Shown piece by piece: positions 1 through 9,114 of a stretch of 64,000 nucleotides of DNA. The first letter of the stretch is position 1. Each line of letters starts with the position of its first letter. The notes below the pieces were generated by a model. The model searched no databases and was not told the DNA's origin. It saw nothing but the letters and a program-made list of their open reading frames with translations. The stretch covers positions 3,434 to 67,433 of the forward strand of contig JBASOM010000098.1 in the NCBI GenBank assembly GCA_049658265.1, in the 5' to 3' direction. This stretch comes from DTU063 sp001512695 (GTDB lineage Bacteria > Bacillota > Thermosediminibacteria > Thermosediminibacterales > Tepidanaerobacteraceae). The translations under genes were made by a program, and so were the position numbers.

Positions 1-170
1 TTACGGCTGTTGGGGAAATTGCAAACAAAAACTTAAAAATTATCGGGCATGTTTGCCTTAAATTTGATGCTAGAAGTTCGCCAGAATTGCCGGGGGATAT
101 ACACTTAAAGGGTGAACAGTTGCCACAATTTGCAGTGGGAGATGTGATTACAATAAAAGCTGCTGTATAA
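1..170 (+). CDS. 3' end of an unrecognised gene (partial)
   Basis: The reading frame is open from the window edge to a TAA at 168-170 and encodes about 55 residues ending in VGDVITIKAAV. It is rich in beta-type hydrophobic/charged alternation (KIIGHVCLKFDA) and looks like the C-terminus of a soluble protein. I do not recognise the family. It lies 95 bases upstream of the oxidoreductase at 266 on the same strand, so it could belong to the same transcription unit. No terminator is seen between the two. Confidence 0.5.
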   Translation, partial: TAVGEIANKNLKIIGHVCLKFDARSSPELPGDIHLKGEQLPQFAVGDVITIKAAV

Positions 171-265
171 TATCCTTTACTAAATCTTCTAGAGATTTGT
201 CATTTATGTGTTTGAAAATCATAGGTTGAATTTAAACAATAACTTATTGAGGGAGATGTTGTATT

Positions 266-1555
266 ATGCTTAATTTGAATACCAAACTAAGGGAACTTGA
301 TGAGCAAGGCAAAAAAATCAAAGTCGGTATTGTCGGGGCAGGGCAAATGGGACGTGGTATGGTAAGCCAGATGTTCTGCATGAAGGGCATTGCTCCTGCT
401 ATAATATCCGACTTAGACGTGGAAAGGGCTAGAAGGGCTTACGAACTTGCCGGTGTAAAAACCGAGGATATTGCTTTTGCAAGCAAACCTTCAGAAGCCG
501 AGCAGAATATACAAAAAGGTAAGTATGTTATTACCGATAATCTCGATGTGGTAACCAACTCTGTGCCCGTTGACGTAGTTATCGATGCCACTGGGGTACC
601 GGAAACCGGTGCCAGGATTGCTTTTGATTCAATTTACAATGGCAAGCATATTGTAATGCTCAATGTAGAGACCGATGTAACCATAGGCCCCATACTAAAA
701 AAGATGGCCGACAGTGCAGGAGTAGTGTATACGGTGTCTGCAGGCGATGAACCGGGTGCCATAAAAGAATTGTACGATTTTGTTGACGCCATGGGATTTG
801 AAATATTGGTGGTAGGTAAAGGCAAGAACAATCCGCTGAACGTAGAAGCTACGCCCGATACGGCAAAGGACAGGGCTCTAGCATACAATATGAACCCGAA
901 AATGCTAGCTTCTTTTATCGATGGAACTAAGACAATGGTTGAAATGACCTGTGTCTCCAATGCGACTGGATTTTTGCCAACCAGAAAGGGCTTGATAGGG
1001 CCGAAGGCAACGGTAAAAGATTTGCCAAAACTGTTAAGTTTAAAGGAACAGGGAGGCATTTTAGACAGCTATAAAGTAGTAGAATACGTAGACGGAGTGG
1101 CGCCGGGAGTTTTTGTAATAGTAACTACCGATCTTCCTGCAGTGAAGGAAGAGATGGCTTACCTTTCCATGGGTGAAGGGCCAAACTATGTGATTTACAG
1201 ACCCTATCACCTAACCAGTATTGAAACACCCTTATCCGCAGCCCGGGCATATATATACCGTGAGCCAACCATTGCGCCAATGGGAGCACCGGTGTCAGAG
1301 ACCGTTGCAGTAGCAAAAAGGGTTCTAAGAGCAGGTGAGTATTTGGACGGCATAGGAGGATACACCGTATACGGCGTTATAGATACCTACGCCAATGCCA
1401 AAAAGGACAACGCTTTGCCATTAGGTCTTGTAAGTTCTAAAGTAAAACTGATTAAGGATGTAAAAAAAGGAGAAACCCTGACTTACGACATGGTTGAATT
1501 GGATGAAGAATCACTGATACTGCAGCTTCGCCGATTGCAGGATAAGGTTATTTAA
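266..1555 (+). CDS. NAD(P)-dependent oxidoreductase with C-terminal SAF domain (COG4091 / DRL-like)
   Basis: This 429-residue protein has an N-terminal Rossmann fold with the glycine motif VGIVGAGQMGRGM (residues 20-32), a central homoserine-dehydrogenase-like region, and a C-terminal SAF-type segment from about residue 385. The architecture matches COG4091. That family includes DRL, the alternative DXP reductoisomerase of Brucella, and enzymes of sugar-acid and tetritol catabolism, so the substrate cannot be deduced from family alone. A GAGGGAGATG ribosome binding site precedes the ATG. It sits upstream of a decayed amidase gene and the acetoin dehydrogenase operon, so a catabolic role is more likely than isoprenoid synthesis. 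Family call is good; reaction unknown. Confidence 0.8.
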   Translation: MLNLNTKLRELDEQGKKIKVGIVGAGQMGRGMVSQMFCMKGIAPAIISDLDVERARRAYELAGVKTEDIAFASKPSEAEQNIQKGKYVITDNLDVVTNSVPVDVVIDATGVPETGARIAFDSIYNGKHIVMLNVETDVTIGPILKKMADSAGVVYTVSAGDEPGAIKELYDFVDAMGFEILVVGKGKNNPLNVEATPDTAKDRALAYNMNPKMLASFIDGTKTMVEMTCVSNATGFLPTRKGLIGPKATVKDLPKLLSLKEQGGILDSYKVVEYVDGVAPGVFVIVTTDLPAVKEEMAYLSMGEGPNYVIYRPYHLTSIETPLSAARAYIYREPTIAPMGAPVSETVAVAKRVLRAGEYLDGIGGYTVYGVIDTYANAKKDNALPLGLVSSKVKLIKDVKKGETLTYDMVELDEESLILQLRRLQDKVI

Positions 1556-1558
1556 TGA

Positions 1559-2010
1559 CGACAAAACCTTTACTCAACAAAATATGCCAACACATGGCAC
1601 AAAATTTGCCTATAAAAATATAGGCGCCATCGAAATTAAGGATATCAGAAACTTTGCCTTTTCTCTTCACGCATGTATGGCCGATGGGGAAATAAGCGGC
1701 TCGGGAATAGAAATAGCGGGGCAGGTGAAGATTAGCATATCTAAAGCTGAAGGATTTAAACTGAAGTGTCCCTGTAGTAGAAACGGAAAAAGAATTGATG
1801 CTGATATCAAGTGGCGAAAGCCTGGAAAAAGCAATACACAAGGGCGTATTTTTAACCTGTAAGTTACTTCAAGAACATCTGGATATCAATTCTCCCGATG
1901 CATATAGGCTGGCCAGTATAAGCTGTGATGTGAGGATTTGTCAGTTGGTAAATCCACAAGTTACCGTCAGAGTTTGCCTTCCTAAATATCTGTTGAAGAT
2001 TAAGCAGTAA
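1559..2010 (+). pseudogene. Acetamidase/formamidase remnant (truncated, frameshifted)
   Basis: Two overlapping frames carry consecutive parts of an FmdA/AmdA-type amidase. The first frame (from about 1584) contains LHACMADGEISGSGIE, equivalent to the GDxHAxxGDGE region of the family. The second frame (1795-2010) contains DAYRLASISCDVRICQ followed by a VxxPKYLL-type end, which is the family C-terminus. The switch between frames falls around 1795-1860. The N-terminal half of the enzyme (family length about 300 residues) is missing, since the oxidoreductase stops at 1555. The gene therefore cannot make a working amidase. Confidence 0.7.
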
Positions 2011-2045
2011 GATTTGCTTATCAAAAATTAAAAGGAGATGGTTTA

Positions 2046-3002
2046 ATGACTCTCACTAGAGAGAAGAGACTGTGGATGTATCAAAAAATGCTCGAAATAA
2101 GAAATTTTGAGCTAGAAGTAGACAGGCTGTTTAAGGCAAATATGATTTGGGGGACCTGCCATTTGTCCGTCGGGCAGGAAGCCTCCGCTGTAGGTTCAAT
2201 AGCAGCCCTAGAAGAAAGAGACATGATAACCAGCACCCACCGTGGCCACGGTCACTGCATTGCCAAAGGGGGCAGACTTCCCCAAATGTTCGCTGAGCTC
2301 CTCGGGAAAGAGACCGGTTACTGCAGAGGCAGGGGAGGGTCAATGCACATTGCAGACCTGGAATTGGGCAACTTGGGCGCTAACGGTATCGTTGGTGCCG
2401 GTATACCCATTGCAACCGGGGCAGCCTTAGCGTCGAAACTCAAAAAGGATGGAAAGGTGACCTTGTGCTTTTTCGGAGATGGAGCCACAAGCCAGGGGGC
2501 TTTTCACGAAGCCGTAAACCTGGCATCAGTCATGAAATTGCCGGTAGTTTATGTCTGTGAGAACAATCTTTACGGCATGTCGGTGCCCTTTAGAAAGGCC
2601 AGTGCCGTAGAAAACGCGGCAGATAGGGCAAAGGCATATAATATTCCCGGAATCGTAGTTGACGGCAATGATGTTGAAGCCATATACGAAGTGGTAAAGG
2701 AAGCTGTTGAAAGGGCTAGAAGAGGAGAAGGTCCTTCCCTTATAGAAGCAAAAACCTATCGCTGGCTCGGCCATTCAAAGAGCGACCCGAGGGTTTACCG
2801 GACAAGAGAGGAAGAAGAAGAGTGGAAGCAGAGATGCCCGATAAAGAGGTACAGGCAGCAACTCATTTCAGAAGGAGTAGACGAAGAGGACCTCGAAAAA
2901 ATTGAAAAGGATGTTGAAAAGGCAATACAAGAAGCTCTGGAGTTTGCGCAAAACAGTCCCGAACCTAAAGTTGAAGAAATTATGGACGGTGTATATGCAT
3001 AA
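2046..3002 (+). CDS. acoA: Acetoin dehydrogenase E1 component, alpha subunit
   Basis: This 318-residue thiamine-diphosphate E1 alpha subunit belongs to the 2-oxo acid/acetoin dehydrogenase family. The TPP motif is visible as GDG at residues 144-146 and NN at 173-174. The phosphorylation-loop-like stretch RGRGGSMH lies at 94-101. With the beta subunit it would cleave acetoin (or a 2-oxo acid) and pass the two-carbon unit to the lipoyl E2. An AAAGGAGATGG ribosome binding site supports the ATG at 2046. It is the first gene of a tight acoABCL run. Length and context favour acetoin over pyruvate or branched-chain substrates, but sequence alone does not settle this. Confidence 0.88.
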   Translation: MTLTREKRLWMYQKMLEIRNFELEVDRLFKANMIWGTCHLSVGQEASAVGSIAALEERDMITSTHRGHGHCIAKGGRLPQMFAELLGKETGYCRGRGGSMHIADLELGNLGANGIVGAGIPIATGAALASKLKKDGKVTLCFFGDGATSQGAFHEAVNLASVMKLPVVYVCENNLYGMSVPFRKASAVENAADRAKAYNIPGIVVDGNDVEAIYEVVKEAVERARRGEGPSLIEAKTYRWLGHSKSDPRVYRTREEEEEWKQRCPIKRYRQQLISEGVDEEDLEKIEKDVEKAIQEALEFAQNSPEPKVEEIMDGVYA

Positions 3003-3028
3003 GAAAAAACCTGCAGGAGGCGATAATA

Positions 3029-4006
3029 ATGGCTGAAAAGCTTTATATAGAGGCGTTAAGAGAAGGCTTAAGAGAAGAAATGATTCGAGACGAAAACGTC
3101 TTCATCATCGGTGAAGACGTGGGGCTTTACGGCGGTGCCTTTGGAGTGACTAAGGGCCTTTTTGAGGAATTTGGGGAAAATAGGATAATAGATACTCCCA
3201 TCTCTGAAGCGGCCATAGCCGGTGCTGCTGTGGGAGCGGCCCTATGCGGAATGCGGCCCGTTGCAGAAATAATGTTTTTCGACTTTTTCACCATTGCCAT
3301 GGACCAACTTGTAAACCAAGGGGCAAAAAACAGGTACATGTTTGGTGGAAAGGCCAAGGTACCCATGGTAATTCGAGGGCCAATGGGATGTGGAACCGGA
3401 GCTGCGGCCCAGCACTCTCAAAGCTTTCCGTCAGTGCTAGCGCATTTTCCGGGCCTAAAGTTGGTTATGCCGGCGACGCCTTACGATGTCAAAGGGCTAA
3501 TAAAATCCGCTATCAGGGATGACAATCCTGTGGTTTTTGCAGAACACAAGCTATTATACTGGACTAAAGGCGAGGTTCCTGAAGGAGACTACACCGTGCC
3601 CATAGGGAAAGCCGATGTAAAGAGGCAGGGGAAAGATATAACCATAGTTGCCGGTTCCATTATGGTGCCAAGATCTCTTGAGGCGGCCCAAAAGCTTGAG
3701 GAAGAGGGCATAGACGTTGAAGTTATGGATATTAGGTCTTTAAAGCCGCTGGACTTACAAACAGTGGTATCTTCTGTCAAGAAGACGGGAAGAGTGCTAA
3801 TCGTGGAAGATGATCCTATCAGCTACGGTTGGGGAGCGGAAGTTGCTGCAGGCATTGTGGGCAGTGAAGCTTTTGATTATCTGGATGCTCCAGTAAAGAG
3901 ACTTGCCGGTCTTGATATTCCGATACCCTATAATCCGAATCTTGAAAAACATGCCGTACCGCAAGTTCCCAACATCATAGATGCCGTAAAGGAAGTACTT
4001 AGGTAA
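3029..4006 (+). CDS. acoB: Acetoin dehydrogenase E1 component, beta subunit
   Basis: This 325-residue protein has the transketolase pyrimidine-binding fold in the first half (GEDVGLYGGAFGVTKGL at about residues 29-45) and a transketolase C-terminal domain from about residue 200. It pairs with the alpha subunit to form the alpha2beta2 E1 heterotetramer. It lies 26 bases downstream of acoA and 12 bases upstream of acoC, with a GGAGG site before the ATG, so co-transcription and fixed subunit stoichiometry are expected. Confidence 0.88.
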   Translation: MAEKLYIEALREGLREEMIRDENVFIIGEDVGLYGGAFGVTKGLFEEFGENRIIDTPISEAAIAGAAVGAALCGMRPVAEIMFFDFFTIAMDQLVNQGAKNRYMFGGKAKVPMVIRGPMGCGTGAAAQHSQSFPSVLAHFPGLKLVMPATPYDVKGLIKSAIRDDNPVVFAEHKLLYWTKGEVPEGDYTVPIGKADVKRQGKDITIVAGSIMVPRSLEAAQKLEEEGIDVEVMDIRSLKPLDLQTVVSSVKKTGRVLIVEDDPISYGWGAEVAAGIVGSEAFDYLDAPVKRLAGLDIPIPYNPNLEKHAVPQVPNIIDAVKEVLR

Positions 4007-4018
4007 AGGAGGATAGTT

Positions 4019-5326
4019 ATGGCAACGATAGTGAAAATGCCTAAGCTGGGCACGACCATGACCGAAGGCACTATAGTTAAATGGCTGAAGAATGAGGGCG
4101 ACCCCGTAGAAAAAGGTGAAATATATGTGGAAATACAGACGGACAAGGTAAATATCGAAGATGAGGCTGAAGCCTCAGGGATTTTGAGGAAGATAATCGT
4201 AAAAGAAGGTGAAACGGTTAAAGTTGGTGAGCCCATTGCCATAATAGCCGAAGCCGATGAGGAACTGCCGGATTTGGAAGTAGTTGAGGATGTAGCAGAT
4301 GGGAAACAAGAGGAATCGGCTTCAGTTTTGACGCAGGAGGAAGACAAGATAGCAGAAGCAATAGAGGCGGTCCCGGGAAAAATTAAGGCATCTCCTGCAG
4401 CTAAGCGGGTTGCACGGGAAAAGCAGATAGACCTTTCCGATGTTACTCCTTCTGGCCCGGGCGGCAGGATAGTGGAAAGGGATGTACTAGCCTATATACA
4501 GGAACACAAGGTGAGAGCTACACCTGTCGCTAAGAAAATTGCAATTAAGGAGCAAATAGACCTGGGGTCATTACAAAAAGCTCCCGGTGAGAGAATAACA
4601 AAGGAAGACCTGGAAGAACGTCTAATTGAACAAGAAATAGTAGATACTATTCCCGTTACCGGCATGAGGAAAATCATTGCAGACAGCATGGCCTACAGCA
4701 AACAAGTGGCACCTCACATATATCTCTCCTTGGAAGTTGACATGTCAAAGGTCATCGACCTAAGGGAAAGACTAATACCCCTTGTACAATCACATCGTGA
4801 TGTAAAACTGTCATATAACCACATATTGATTAAGGCAGTTGCTACGGCCTTAAAGCTTAATCCCTTGATCAATTCAAGTTTTACAGAAGAAAAGATCATT
4901 CTCAAACAGAATATTAACATTGGACTTGCAGTAGCCTTAGAAGACGGCCTAATTGTCCCCGTTATAAAGGATGCGGATAAAAAGGGCCTTGCAGTTATTG
5001 CAAAAGAAACACAGGAACTGATTCAAAAAGCAAAAACCAAAAAGCTGCTGCCTGATGACTATCAGGGCGGCACATTTACGATAACAAACCTTGGAATGTT
5101 TGACATAGAAAACTTCTGTGCAATAATAAATCAGCCTGAGACCGCTATACTTGCTGTTGGTAAGATAATTAAAAAACCTGTTGTTGTAGATGATGAGATA
5201 ACAATTAGACCCATGATGAATCTGACCTTATCCTGTGACCACAGGGCAATAGACGGTGCTGTTGGAGCAAAATTTTTGCAAAATGTCAAGCAAATCCTTG
5301 AAGAACCGATGAACATGTTGCTTTAA
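4019..5326 (+). CDS. acoC: Dihydrolipoamide acetyltransferase E2 with two E3-binding domains
   Basis: This 435-residue E2 transfers the acetyl group to CoA. Domain order is one lipoyl domain (residues 1-78, lipoyl lysine K43 in QTDKVN), a linker, a peripheral-subunit-binding domain at about 124-160 (ASPAAKRVARE), a second one at about 167-201 (ATPVAKKIAIKE), then the catalytic domain from about 212. The active site DHRAIDG places His408 and Asp412 as expected. Most E2 chains carry one E3-binding domain, so the tandem pair is unusual. It lies directly between the E1 and E3 genes. Confidence 0.88.
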   Translation: MATIVKMPKLGTTMTEGTIVKWLKNEGDPVEKGEIYVEIQTDKVNIEDEAEASGILRKIIVKEGETVKVGEPIAIIAEADEELPDLEVVEDVADGKQEESASVLTQEEDKIAEAIEAVPGKIKASPAAKRVAREKQIDLSDVTPSGPGGRIVERDVLAYIQEHKVRATPVAKKIAIKEQIDLGSLQKAPGERITKEDLEERLIEQEIVDTIPVTGMRKIIADSMAYSKQVAPHIYLSLEVDMSKVIDLRERLIPLVQSHRDVKLSYNHILIKAVATALKLNPLINSSFTEEKIILKQNINIGLAVALEDGLIVPVIKDADKKGLAVIAKETQELIQKAKTKKLLPDDYQGGTFTITNLGMFDIENFCAIINQPETAILAVGKIIKKPVVVDDEITIRPMMNLTLSCDHRAIDGAVGAKFLQNVKQILEEPMNMLL

Positions 5327-5339
5327 AGGAAGTGATGAA

Positions 5340-6722
5340 ATGCATTACGATATAGCCATTATCGGCGGAGGGCCCGGTGGCTATGTGGCTGCCATTTATG
5401 CGGGCAAAAAGAAGGCCAAGGTGGCCCTTGTTGAAAAGGGAGAGCTTGGTGGGACCTGTCTCAACAGAGGCTGCATTCCTACAAAATCATTAATACATGG
5501 TGCAAACTTGCTGCAAGCCATAAAAAGTGCCAAGGATTTCGGGATTACGGCAGACAATGTAAATATCGATTGGGATAAATTGCAGAAAAAGACATCCCGG
5601 ATAGTAAAGACCCTGACAAAGGGTGTGGAAAACCTGCTAAAGGCTAATAATGTGACGGTAATGCAGGGCAGAGCGAAACTTTCCCGCAAAAACACCATAG
5701 AAATATCGGGTGAAACCGGTCAAAGCACCATTACTGCAGATAACATAATCCTGGCCACCGGCTCCGTTCCTACTTTAGTGCCAATTCCCGGTAAAGAGCT
5801 TCAAAATGTCATGACAAGTGACCAGGCCCTTTTCTTAGGTGAGATTCCATCCTCAATTCTTATTATCGGCGGTGGAGTCATAGGTCTTGAGATCGGATAT
5901 GTATACAATAGCTTTGGCTGCAGAATAACCGTAGTGGAAATGCTGCCGGAAATCCTTCCAAGGCAGGATAAAGAAATATCTTTAGAACTTAAAAAACAGC
6001 TGGAAAGACAAGGCATTGAAATATACACTGATTCAATGGTCAGAAAAATAAGGGAAAAAGATGGCATTCTCCAAACAGTAATCGAGACAAAAGAAGGCAC
6101 GAAAACCGTAGATTCGGAAAAGATTCTAATGGCAACTGGGAGAGCCCCGGCGGTTGATGCTTTTAAGGACATAGGCCTTCATATAGAAAAAAGCGGCGTT
6201 GTTGTGGATGAGTATCTTAAGACGAATATAGACAACATCTACGCCGTTGGTGATGTGACCGGCAAATCAATGCTGGCCCATGTTGCATCACACCAGGGAA
6301 TAACCGCCGTTAAAAACATACTGGGGGAAAATGAGAAAATTGACTACAAAGCTATACCTTCCTGCGTCTATACGAGTCCCGAAGTAGCATCCGTTGGAAT
6401 GACGGAAGACGAGGCAAGAAGGTTGTTTAGAGACAATATCAGGGTGGGTAGATTTCCGTATGCCGCCAGCGGCAAGGCAAAGACTTTAGGAGAGGTAAAC
6501 GGATTTGTAAAGATTATATCCGAATCAAAGTACAACGAAATATTGGGAGTCCACATCGTGGGACCAAGTGCAACGGAACTTATTGCCGAAGCTGTCCTTG
6601 CGATAAAGCTTGAATGCACGGCAGAAGAACTGGCAAATACCATTCATGCCCATCCCACACTCTCGGAAGCAACTATGGAAGCGGCCTTTGACCTGCTGGC
6701 AGAGCCCATACACAAGTTGTAA
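5340..6722 (+). CDS. acoL: Dihydrolipoamide dehydrogenase (E3)
   Basis: This 460-residue flavoprotein reoxidises the E2 dihydrolipoamide and reduces NAD+. It shows the FAD-binding GGGPGG motif (residues 9-14), the redox disulfide GGTCLNRGCIPTK (Cys40, Cys45), the NAD-binding GGGVIGLE, the second FAD motif YAVGDV, and the C-terminal catalytic HAHPTLSE. There is no N-terminal lipoyl domain. It begins 13 bases after acoC and is the last intact gene of the acetoin operon. Confidence 0.9.
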   Translation: MHYDIAIIGGGPGGYVAAIYAGKKKAKVALVEKGELGGTCLNRGCIPTKSLIHGANLLQAIKSAKDFGITADNVNIDWDKLQKKTSRIVKTLTKGVENLLKANNVTVMQGRAKLSRKNTIEISGETGQSTITADNIILATGSVPTLVPIPGKELQNVMTSDQALFLGEIPSSILIIGGGVIGLEIGYVYNSFGCRITVVEMLPEILPRQDKEISLELKKQLERQGIEIYTDSMVRKIREKDGILQTVIETKEGTKTVDSEKILMATGRAPAVDAFKDIGLHIEKSGVVVDEYLKTNIDNIYAVGDVTGKSMLAHVASHQGITAVKNILGENEKIDYKAIPSCVYTSPEVASVGMTEDEARRLFRDNIRVGRFPYAASGKAKTLGEVNGFVKIISESKYNEILGVHIVGPSATELIAEAVLAIKLECTAEELANTIHAHPTLSEATMEAAFDLLAEPIHKL

Positions 6723-6738
6723 GGAGAGGTGTGAAAAT

Positions 6739-7080
6739 ATGACCGTAATGACTGGGTGGCAGGCAGTGGTTCAGGCTATAAAATCCGAGGGCATCAGATT
6801 TGTCTACGGGCTTCCCAGTAGCCCCGAAGACTTATACGATGCGCTGTACGATGAGCCGTCTATTAAAGCAATACAGGTAAGGCATGAAGCAGCCGGGGGT
6901 TTCATGGCAATGGCCCATGCTTACCGGTGCTATGGGGAAAGAGTCGAAAAACCCGACGATATTCGCGGCGCCTTAGAGCGGGCCTTGAAAGCAAATGAAT
7001 CTGGAAAACCGGCTATTCTCGATATCATAATAGCTCTTGATGATGTAGCCGAAGGTTTTATAGAATATAAAAAGCTATAA
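6739..7080 (+). pseudogene. Internally deleted TPP-dependent enzyme (acetolactate synthase-like)
   Basis: The 113-codon frame joins two ends of a thiamine-diphosphate enzyme that normally has about 550 residues. Residues 1-58 match the N-terminus (YGLPSSPEDLYDALYDEPSI, then RHEAAGGFMAMAHAYR, the region with the catalytic Glu of RHE). Residues 59-113 match the extreme C-terminus (YGERVEKPDDIRGALERAL). Everything between, including the cofactor GDG motif, is absent with no frameshift at the join. The ATG at 6739 has an AAGGAGAGG site and follows acoL by 16 bases. It is probably a relic; a new small protein is possible but unsupported. Confidence 0.75.
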
Positions 7081-7206
7081 AACGGTCATATCCGAAATAT
7101 ATCATCAATAAGACTTTATCCATATTCACCAATAAAATGTTGCTAAATTGTATTCCATGTTTTTTATAAAAATGTTACAAATACTGCCTAATTCTTGTCA
7201 TACACC

Positions 7207-7235
7207 TTGACTTAAGCTTAACAATAGTATATATT
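7207..7235 (+). promoter_or_regulatory. Promoter of the glyS T-box leader
   Basis: TTGACT at 7207-7212 and TATATT at 7230-7235 are separated by 17 bases, a sigma-A-type promoter. Transcription would begin just before the T-box stem I at about 7250. Confidence 0.65.
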
Positions 7236-7249
7236 TTACATAGAAACTT

Positions 7250-7463
7250 TCTGGTGATCTTTTTTCCCTGCTTTAAGCGAGCGGAGGATGGTGCGAGCTC
7301 CGTAGCATAAAAAAGGTCTGGGAACAGAAAGTCATCAGCCAAAACAAAGAATAATCTGATCCCAAAAGTGGCAGGTAAGCATCTATGGCTTGCTTGCAAC
7401 TAGGGTGGAACCGTCCGTGAAAAAGGACCCCTAGACCGATGTTAAGGTTTAGGGGTTTTTTAA
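7250..7463 (+). promoter_or_regulatory. T-box leader (glycine) with terminator
   Basis: The leader contains the T-box sequence AGGGTGGAACCG at 7402-7413. Stem I is closed by CTGGTGA (7250-7256) pairing with TCATCAG near 7331-7337, and the distal loop contains GATGGTGCGAG. A terminator hairpin follows (ACCCCTAGACC at 7427-7437 with GGTTTAGGGGT at 7446-7456, then a T run). The side of the specifier loop reads GGGAACA, which offers a GGA or GGG glycine codon; the exact codon needs folding. Uncharged tRNA-Gly would stabilise the antiterminator and switch on glyS. Confidence 0.88.
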
Positions 7464-7500
7464 TATTAAAAACAAATTAATTTGGAGGAGGTAAATGATT

Positions 7501-8883
7501 ATGGCTGAAAATGTTGAAAAAACCATGAACAAGATAGTTTCACTTTGTAAGCGGAGGGGCTTTATTTTTCAGGGATCTGAAATATACGGAGGTCTTGCCA
7601 ATACTTGGGATTATGGTCCTTTGGGAGCTGAACTTAAGAGAAACGTTAAGGATTATTGGTGGAAAAAGGTGGTCCATGAAAGAGACGATGTAGTTGGTCT
7701 TGACAGTGCAATATTGATGCACCCCAGGACATGGCAGGCTTCCGGTCACTTGGAGGGCTTTAACGACGCCTTGATAGACTGTAAGCAGTGCAAATCCAGA
7801 TTCAGGGCTGACCATCTTATTGAGGATTCACTCAATATGAAGGTAGAAGGTAAAAGCGTTCAGGAACTGACGGAGATTATTCATGGGAATGAAATAAAAT
7901 GCCCAACCTGCGGCATGGTTGCCTGGACAGAGGCTAGAGTTTTCAACCTGATGTTTAAAACCTTCCAAGGGGTTACCGAGGATTCAAGTTCAATAGTATA
8001 TCTACGACCAGAAACGGCACAGGGTATATTTATCAACTTTAAAAACGTACTTGACTCCAGTAGGATGAAACTTCCTTTTGGCATAGCCCAAATAGGCAAA
8101 TCCTTCAGAAATGAGATTACGCCGGGGAACTTCATCTTTAGAACCCGAGAATTTGAGCAAATGGAATTAGAATTTTTTGTGAAACCGGGTGAAGATGAAA
8201 AGTGGTTTGAATATTGGCGGCAGTTTATGATGGATTTCTTCGTATCTTTAGGTGTTAAAAAAGAGAATCTGCGGTTTAGAGACCATTCACCTGAAGAGCT
8301 GTCTCACTATTCTAAAGCTACTACAGACTTAGAATATAAGTTTCCTTTTGGATGGGGCGAGCTTTGGGGAACTGCGAATCGAACAGATTACGATCTCTCG
8401 AGACACATCGAGTACTCTGGGAAGACATTAACCTATTTCGATCCGGAGGAAAACAAACACATTGTGCCCTATGTGGTAGAACCATCCCTGGGTGCTGACA
8501 GGGCTATATTAGTTCTGTTGTGTGATGCGTATGACGAAGAAGAGGTCCAGGGTGAGACAAGGGTGGTCCTGCGCCTTTCGCCGGTAATTGCGCCGATAAA
8601 ATGTGCGATTCTTCCCCTTTCCAGAAAAGAACCCTTGGAAGAACTGGCCAGAAAGATATACGGTGATTTGAGAAAACACTACCATGCGGAATATGACAAC
8701 ACCGGCAGCATAGGCAAACGTTATCGCCGCCAAGATGAAATCGGAACACCCTTTGCAATAACCGTTGACTTCGAAAGCTTGGAAGACAATAAAGTTACCA
8801 TAAGAGATAGAGATACCATGAAACAAGATAGAGTTGAAATAGATAAAGTAAAGGATTACCTAAAAGACAAACTAGGCTTTTAG
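7501..8883 (+). CDS. glyS: Glycyl-tRNA synthetase, dimeric class II type
   Basis: The protein is about 460 residues and is the single-chain (alpha2) class II glycyl-tRNA synthetase rather than the alpha/beta bacterial form. It starts with the typical SLCKRRGFIFQGSEIYGG region and has class II motifs (RPETAQGIF, then FRNEITPGNFIFRTREFEQ). The C-terminal anticodon-binding domain covers about residues 355-460. An ATG at 7495 is in frame, but the GGAGGAGG site at 7484-7491 is better spaced for 7501. It is regulated by the upstream glycine T-box. Confidence 0.93.
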   Translation: MAENVEKTMNKIVSLCKRRGFIFQGSEIYGGLANTWDYGPLGAELKRNVKDYWWKKVVHERDDVVGLDSAILMHPRTWQASGHLEGFNDALIDCKQCKSRFRADHLIEDSLNMKVEGKSVQELTEIIHGNEIKCPTCGMVAWTEARVFNLMFKTFQGVTEDSSSIVYLRPETAQGIFINFKNVLDSSRMKLPFGIAQIGKSFRNEITPGNFIFRTREFEQMELEFFVKPGEDEKWFEYWRQFMMDFFVSLGVKKENLRFRDHSPEELSHYSKATTDLEYKFPFGWGELWGTANRTDYDLSRHIEYSGKTLTYFDPEENKHIVPYVVEPSLGADRAILVLLCDAYDEEEVQGETRVVLRLSPVIAPIKCAILPLSRKEPLEELARKIYGDLRKHYHAEYDNTGSIGKRYRRQDEIGTPFAITVDFESLEDNKVTIRDRDTMKQDRVEIDKVKDYLKDKLGF

Positions 8884-8896
8884 GCTTACAATAAGT

Positions 8897-8930
8897 AAGG
8901 GCATCCTGATTACAAAGGATGCCTTTAAAA
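8897..8930 (+). terminator. Putative terminator of glyS
   Basis: AAGGGCATCC and GGATGCCTTT form a hairpin with one bulged G, 14 bases after the glyS stop. The following T run is weak, so efficiency is uncertain. Confidence 0.55.
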
Positions 8931-9114
8931 TTTCATTAACAATCAAAGGCTTTATAATGCAGGATGCAAGTTTGAAGGAAGGTTGCTAATTAATTGACAC
9001 AAACTATTATTTTATAGATGCAAAAATTTCTTATTTGCGGTAATATTATAGTAGACCATTTCACATGCCGCAACTTTGTTTTATTATATAATTACTATGT
9101 GGGAGGTAGTGATT

